A stretch of DNA of 64,000 nt from an uncultured Maribacter sp. GTDB lineage: Bacteria > Bacteroidota > Bacteroidia > Flavobacteriales > Flavobacteriaceae. Position 1 is the stretch's first letter. Each line of letters starts with the position of its first letter. The notes under the pieces are model-generated. The model was given only the letters and a program-made list of their open reading frames with translations, ran no database searches and had not been told where the DNA came from. Shown one piece after another: positions 59,903-64,000 of this stretch. Both the position numbers and the translations under genes were made by a program. The stretch covers positions 214,108 through 278,107 of the forward strand of contig CANLTE010000005.1 of assembly GCA_947493885.1 (NCBI GenBank). The letters are read 5' to 3'.

Positions 59903-59937
59903 TTTGACGGCATTATTTGCTATTTGTTTTAACTTTG
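59903..59937 (+). promoter_or_regulatory. trpS promoter
   Basis: TTTG (59903-59906) and TAACTTTG (59930-59937) with 23 bases between is a close match to the Bacteroidota promoter consensus. The trpS ATG follows 45 bases downstream. No T-box or other leader element was recognised. Confidence 0.5.
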
Positions 59938-59982
59938 CTTCTTGTTTAACACTTTACAAGATACCTGCGCTCAGGTGATATT

Positions 59983-60951
59983 ATGGCAAGAATTTTAACT
60001 GGTATACAAAGTACAGGAACACCACACTTAGGTAATATTTTAGGCGCAATAATGCCTGCAATAGAAATGGCTAAAAACCCAGAAAACGAATCGTTTTTGT
60101 TTATTGCTGATATGCATTCCCTTACCCAAATAAAAGACGGCGAACAATTGCGAAATAATACCTATGCCACTGCTGCAACATGGTTAGCTTTTGGTCTTGA
60201 CATCACCAAAACCGTATTTTACAGGCAAAGTGATGTACCACAAGTAGCAGAATTATCTTGGTATCTAAGCTGCTTTTTTCCCTACCAACGATTAACCCTT
60301 GCCCATTCTTTTAAAGATAAATCAGATAGACTTTCCGATGTAAACTCTGGATTGTTTACCTATCCTATGCTTATGGCAGCGGATATTCTATTGTATGATG
60401 CAGAAATTGTCCCTGTTGGAAAAGATCAGTTACAACATTTAGAAATAACGCGTGATGTAGCATCACGTTTTCATGCCCAACTAGGAGAAACCTTTGTTTT
60501 ACCAGATGCAAAAATTCATGAAGAAACCATGTATGTTCCAGGAACCGATGGTGAAAAAATGAGTAAAAGTAAAGGGAACTTAATTAACCTATTTCAGCCC
60601 GACAAAAAATTACGGAAACAAATTATGGGGATAACTTCGGACAGCACACCTCTAGAAGAACCTAAAAACCCTGACACTGATACCACTTTTGCCTTGTATA
60701 GTATACTTGCTAAGGACTCTCAAATAGCTGAAATGCGTAAAAACTATGAGCAAGGTAATTTCGGCTACGGTCATGCTAAACAAGCATTATTTGAGGTTAT
60801 TATTAACACCTTTGGAGAAGCTCGAGAAAAGTTTGATTACTATATGAACAATTTAACCGAAGTTGATGAGGCTTTAGCCATTGGAGCGGAAAAAGCTAAA
60901 AAAGTTGCGGATGAAGTCCTTTTAAGGGTACGAAACAAAGTGGGTTATTAA
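59983..60951 (+). CDS. trpS: Tryptophanyl-tRNA synthetase
   Basis: Class I aminoacyl-tRNA synthetase charging tRNA-Trp. 322 residues; the HIGH-type motif is PHLGN in GIQSTGTPHLGNILGAI, and the KMSKS motif is complete (GEKMSKSKGNLI). PMLMAADILLYDAEIVPVGKDQLQHLE is also typical. Normal length. Followed by the convergent dprA gene with a 183-base gap. Confidence 0.97.
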   Translation: MARILTGIQSTGTPHLGNILGAIMPAIEMAKNPENESFLFIADMHSLTQIKDGEQLRNNTYATAATWLAFGLDITKTVFYRQSDVPQVAELSWYLSCFFPYQRLTLAHSFKDKSDRLSDVNSGLFTYPMLMAADILLYDAEIVPVGKDQLQHLEITRDVASRFHAQLGETFVLPDAKIHEETMYVPGTDGEKMSKSKGNLINLFQPDKKLRKQIMGITSDSTPLEEPKNPDTDTTFALYSILAKDSQIAEMRKNYEQGNFGYGHAKQALFEVIINTFGEAREKFDYYMNNLTEVDEALAIGAEKAKKVADEVLLRVRNKVGY

Positions 60952-61059
60952 CAACCTTGTATTCTAAACATCCAAAAACAAAAACCAACTCCCTAGTTTG
61001 TAGTTGCAAATTCATTTTTAACAATGAATTATTTCTGTACCGATTTTGTTCTATAAGTT

Positions 61060-61127
61060 ATCGACGAAATACACTATTCACAACTTTTTAAGGTGCTACA
61101 AGATTAAAAACAAACCCGTTAGTTTGT
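61060..61127. repeat. Intergenic motif pair: ATCGACGAAATACA and an ACAAAC/GTTTGT hairpin
   Basis: ATCGACGAAATACA (61060-61073) matches 16636-16649 at 13 of 14 bases. A TTCACAAC box (61078-61085) lies beside it. ACAAAC-n6-GTTTGT (61110-61127) lies 7 bases past the dprA stop; on the minus strand it is followed by TTTTT, so it probably terminates dprA. Confidence 0.45.
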
Positions 61128-61134
61128 ATAATTT

Positions 61135-62238
61135 TTAAATCGCCTCGAATAATTTTCCTGGTAATGGTCTAACAACACCTTTCATTTCCATATTTAAAAG
61201 CGTTGATGAGATTTTGAATATAGGTAGTTTGCATGTTAAGGCTATACTATCTAATAATTGCTTTCCATTATTCTGTAATAGATTATAAATTAACTGTTCT
61301 TCCTCAGTTAAATTAACAAATAGCTCTGGCTGTATACTTTTTGTATTCTTCTCTTCAATATTCCAGCCTAATGCATAAATTAAATCTGCCGCAGAAGTAA
61401 GCATTTGTGCCTTTTGTTGCTTTATTAAATTATTGCATCCAAGACTATACTTATCTTTTGCTCTTCCAGGAACCGCAAAAACATCTCTGTTATAACTATG
61501 TGCAATATCAGCTGTAACTAAACTACCTCCTTTTTCCGCTGACTCTATCACCAAGGTTGCCTCTGATAGACCTGCAATAATTCTGTTTCGTTTTAAAAAA
61601 TTGTTTCGGTCTGGGTTACTATCGCTCCAAAAATCGGTTATAAAACCCCCATTTTTCTCGACATCCTTAACATATTTAGTATGTGTTTTGGGGTAAATTT
61701 GATTTAATCCATGTGCTAAACAACCAATAGTTTGCAAATTATATTTAGTTGCTGCACGTTGAATACAAATGTCCACCCCATAAGCAAATCCACTTATAAT
61801 GATAGGGTTAAGAGGCGCAATATCTGCAATAAATTGCTCACAAAAATCAGTACCGTAGCTAGTTATATTTCGTGTACCAACGACACTAATAATCCTTTGA
61901 TTCTCTATATTTATATTTCCTTTTTTAAAAATTAAGATAGGGCCATCTATACAATGTTTTAGCAAATTTGGATAATCATCATCCAAAAAATAAGTATAAG
62001 AAACATCATTTGATGTAACATACTCATACTCCTTTTGAGCGGCTTCAATATGCTCGCCATCATAAATTCCTTTTAAAGTCTGGGTTCCAATTCCATCTAT
62101 TTTTAAAAGGTGTTGTATTTTATCTTCAAAAACGGCTGATGGGCTTCCGCAATGTGAAATTAATTTTTTAGCTGTAACATCTCCAATATTTGGAATATGT
62201 TGCAAACGTAATGTTGCAATTAATTCACTTGTAGTCAT
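61135..62238 (-). CDS. dprA: DNA-processing protein DprA
   Basis: Loads RecA on incoming single-stranded DNA in transformation. 367 residues: N-terminal SAM/HhH-like region (LLKIDGIGTQTLKGIYDG), the Rossmann core (ISVVGTRNITSYGTDFC, IISGFAYGVDICIQRAA, GGSLVTADIAHSYNRDVFAVPGRAKDKYSLGCNNLI) and a C-terminal winged-helix (EEQLIYNLLQNNGKQLLDSIA). A hairpin lies right after the stop. Confidence 0.96.
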   Translation of the reverse strand: MTTSELIATLRLQHIPNIGDVTAKKLISHCGSPSAVFEDKIQHLLKIDGIGTQTLKGIYDGEHIEAAQKEYEYVTSNDVSYTYFLDDDYPNLLKHCIDGPILIFKKGNINIENQRIISVVGTRNITSYGTDFCEQFIADIAPLNPIIISGFAYGVDICIQRAATKYNLQTIGCLAHGLNQIYPKTHTKYVKDVEKNGGFITDFWSDSNPDRNNFLKRNRIIAGLSEATLVIESAEKGGSLVTADIAHSYNRDVFAVPGRAKDKYSLGCNNLIKQQKAQMLTSAADLIYALGWNIEEKNTKSIQPELFVNLTEEEQLIYNLLQNNGKQLLDSIALTCKLPIFKISSTLLNMEMKGVVRPLPGKLFEAI

Positions 62239-62344
62239 TTATAATTTAGTTAGTATTTATTCACAAATTAGTAAAAATATAATGTTAATAAAAAGTTACC
62301 TGAAGAGTTTTTAGAGCCCTCTTTTTTTACAATCTTTGTGTACT

Positions 62345-63304
62345 ATGGTTTTAGAACACTATATAAAAGATTTATTATACAGGTATAATTGTGTAGTTAT
62401 ACCAGGCTTTGGTGCTTTTTTGGCTCAAAAGCAATCTGCTAGACTTCAAGAAGATAGCAATACCTTTTATGCCCCATCTAAATTAATTTCATTTAACGAG
62501 CAATTATCTTCTAATGACGGATTGTTAATTTCGTATATCGCTGAGCTTAAAAAAGTTCCCTACGAAAAAACGTTAATTGAGGTCGAAAATGTTGCCAAAA
62601 CATGGAAGGATAATTTACTCAAAGGAGAGAAGTTAAATCTAGAAGATATTGGTGTTTTAAGCTTAAGTGTTGAAGAAAAAATTCAGTTTGAACCATTTGA
62701 TAATGAAAATTATTTGACCTCATCTTTTGGGTTTACAACTTTTTCATCAACTCCTGTTACTAGAGAAGTTTTAAAAGAGGAAGTTGAAGTTCTTGAAGAA
62801 AGAATTCCTTTTATCATAACTCCTGAAAAGAGAAAAGAATCGTCTTTCAGATCTTACTATAAGTATGCCGCTATAGCTTTATTAGCACTGTCGACAGGAC
62901 TTACAGGATTCAAATTTTACGAAAATAACAAAGAGAAAAATCAACTTGTGCAACAAGAAGCACAGGAAGAAGTTTCTAAATATATTCAAAAAGCGACCTT
63001 TTTTGATGCTGTTCCCATGGAATTACCAACTATTAATTTAGATGTAATTACCAAGGCAAACAAAAAAGAAAACCAATCGCTTCACCACATTGTTGCTGGT
63101 GCTTTTAGGTTCAAAAAAAATGCAGACCGCAAAATTAAACAACTTAAGCGCCTAGGTTATCATGCTGATTATATTGGAACTAATAAGCATGGTTTACACA
63201 TGGTAACCTACGATCGCTATGAAGATGTTGACCAAGCTTTATCTGCCCTAAGAAAAATTAAACGAGTACAATCTAAAGATGCTTGGTTACTTTCTTTAAA
63301 ATAA
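62345..63304 (+). CDS. HU-CCDC81 and SPOR domain protein
   Basis: 319 residues from the ATG at 62345; a TTG nine bases before is in frame. N-terminal HU/CCDC81-like region (VLEHYIKDLLYRYNCVVIPGFGAFLAQKQSA, ~1-110), a single membrane helix near 170-190 (YAAIALLALSTGLTGFKFY), and a C-terminal SPOR domain (HHIVAGAFRFKKNADRKIKQLKRLGYHADYIGT...), which binds denuded peptidoglycan glycan strands. Typical of Bacteroidota. An AATCTTTG -7-like element abuts the start, giving a nearly leaderless message. Confidence 0.92.
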   Translation: MVLEHYIKDLLYRYNCVVIPGFGAFLAQKQSARLQEDSNTFYAPSKLISFNEQLSSNDGLLISYIAELKKVPYEKTLIEVENVAKTWKDNLLKGEKLNLEDIGVLSLSVEEKIQFEPFDNENYLTSSFGFTTFSSTPVTREVLKEEVEVLEERIPFIITPEKRKESSFRSYYKYAAIALLALSTGLTGFKFYENNKEKNQLVQQEAQEEVSKYIQKATFFDAVPMELPTINLDVITKANKKENQSLHHIVAGAFRFKKNADRKIKQLKRLGYHADYIGTNKHGLHMVTYDRYEDVDQALSALRKIKRVQSKDAWLLSLK

Positions 63305-63359
63305 GACTACTCACTCTATTTTCTTTTAAATTGAACGTATCTTTGCAGAAAGAAAAAGT

Positions 63360-63875
63360 ATGTCTAGCAAAACTCCCAGTGATTCTCGTACCGTAATGAC
63401 AGATATGGTTTTACCTAGTGAAACTAATCCATTAAACAATTTATTTGGTGGCGAGCTTTTAGCTCGTATGGATCGTGCTGCCAGTATTGCCGCTCGAAGA
63501 CATAGCAGAAGAATTACGGTTACCGCATCTGTTAATCACGTTGCATTTAATCAAGCTGTTCCTGTTGGTAGTGTAGTTACTGTTGAAGCTGTAGTTTCCA
63601 GAGCATTTAATACTTCAATGGAAGTTTATTTAGATGTTTGGATGGAAGATCGTTTCAGTGGTGAACGTACAAAAGCGAACGAAGCTATTTACACTTTTGT
63701 AGCTGTTGATGATACTGGAAAACCAACTAAAGTGCCAGAGTTAGTGCCAGAAACAAAACTTGAAAGTCAACGATTTGAGGCCGCTTTAAGAAGAAAACAA
63801 TTAAGTCTTGTGTTAGCAGGAAAACTTAAACCCAAAGAGGCTACCGAACTACGTGCGCTTTTTATGGGGGAATAG
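63360..63875 (+). CDS. Acyl-CoA thioesterase (hotdog fold)
   Basis: Hydrolyses acyl-CoA to fatty acid and CoA. 171 residues with the hotdog core MVLPSETNPLNNLFGGELLARMDRAASIAARRHSRR (conserved Asn and Asp), VTASVNHVAFNQAVPVGSVVTVEA, and AIYTFVAVDDTGKPTKVPEL. Resembles the YciA/BACH family. ATG 55 bases after the SPOR gene, with an exact TATCTTTG -7 element 20 bases upstream. Confidence 0.92.
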   Translation: MSSKTPSDSRTVMTDMVLPSETNPLNNLFGGELLARMDRAASIAARRHSRRITVTASVNHVAFNQAVPVGSVVTVEAVVSRAFNTSMEVYLDVWMEDRFSGERTKANEAIYTFVAVDDTGKPTKVPELVPETKLESQRFEAALRRKQLSLVLAGKLKPKEATELRALFMGE

Positions 63876-63973
63876 GGTTTATTCATGTTATTGAAACGTA
63901 AATATATGCTCTAACCCTATTTTGAGGTAATAGAACCCTATTTTCAGTATCAAACTAAAAATAAATTTACATT

Positions 63974-64000
63974 ATGGTAAGATTACTTTTTTTACTGCTG
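63974..64000 (+). CDS. Start of the next gene (3' truncated by the window)
   Basis: Nine codons are visible (MVRLLFLLL), a hydrophobic start consistent with a signal peptide. Nothing more can be said. The gap from 63876 contains a short imperfect direct repeat of AACCCTATTTT. Confidence 0.4.

Noticed and set aside
63896..63945. Two copies of AACCCTATTTT
   Set aside because: Only two short, imperfect copies; chance in AT-rich DNA cannot be excluded.
1..64000. tRNA, rRNA, CRISPR, prophage or transposase
   Set aside because: I looked for cloverleaf-like and conserved rRNA sequences, regular spacer arrays and integrase/transposase motifs and saw none.

Overview
The window is a single AT-rich chromosomal segment from a member of the Flavobacteriaceae (Bacteroidota). 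The evidence is the gliding-motility lipoprotein GldH, the Bacteroidota-restricted families DUF2480 and DUF3078, the HU/CCDC81-SPOR protein, many TAnnTTTG-type (-7) promoter elements, frequent TTG starts, and lipoproteins with Bacteroidota-style lipoboxes. I see no rRNA, tRNA, CRISPR array, phage or transposase. Most of the content is housekeeping.

Layout: (1) 1-3.8 kb: end of an aminopeptidase P gene, brnQ, a small Cys/His protein, thiL. (2) 3.9-12.1 kb: a SUF iron-sulfur assembly operon (HesB-type carrier, sufB, sufC, sufD, sufS, sufE, sufT, DUF2480). It is interrupted by a metallo-beta-lactamase lipoprotein gene and by two separate four-helix-bundle (23S rRNA IVP-type) cassettes, each bounded by inverted repeats. 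(3) 12-18.3 kb: a DUF3078 protein, hflX, two nuclease-like genes, ogt and a CNNM/CBS membrane protein. (4) 18.3-29.5 kb: the haem operon on the minus strand (hemA, hemC, hemD, hemE, an EI24 protein, a GNAT protein, hemF, hemB) with a divergent AraC regulator. An ImmA/IrrE peptidase + DUF4411 (PIN-like) pair sits behind hemF and is bracketed by a duplicated 3' end of hemF. (5) 29.6-38.6 kb: ThuA lipoprotein, DUF1460 protein, a very long TraB/GumN protein, hemH, a MATE pump and a lactonase-like lipoprotein. (6) 38.6-47.8 kb: an Asp-box repeat protein, hemJ, a histidine kinase, a crotonase, an unknown secreted protein, a radical SAM protein and a YCII protein. (7) 48-55 kb, minus strand: a CoA-transferase pair with a small split zinc-ribbon/membrane gene between the subunits, then penicillin-binding protein 1A, gldH, ricT and trhO. 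(8) 55-64 kb: recA, a lipoprotein/ECF sigma/anti-sigma-like barrel cluster, plsC, trpS, dprA, an HU-SPOR protein, a thioesterase and the first codons of one more gene.

Together hemA, hemB, hemC, hemD, hemE, hemF, hemJ and hemH give nearly the whole aerobic route from glutamyl-tRNA to protohaem; only hemL is not seen here. Haem and Fe-S assembly therefore lie within about 35 kb of each other.

The least ordinary parts are the following. The hemF tail duplication around the ImmA/DUF4411 module looks like a recent insertion. The two IVP cassettes fit exactly between stop and start codons in the suf operon. Two intergenic regions (13.39-13.49 kb and 48.05-48.15 kb) share a precisely spaced promoter/operator architecture that would drive short minus-strand transcripts ending at hairpin terminators. 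A structured RNA candidate lies upstream of recA. An apparent one-base frameshift splits a small zinc-ribbon membrane protein. All functional statements rest on reading motifs and family resemblance; no search was run.
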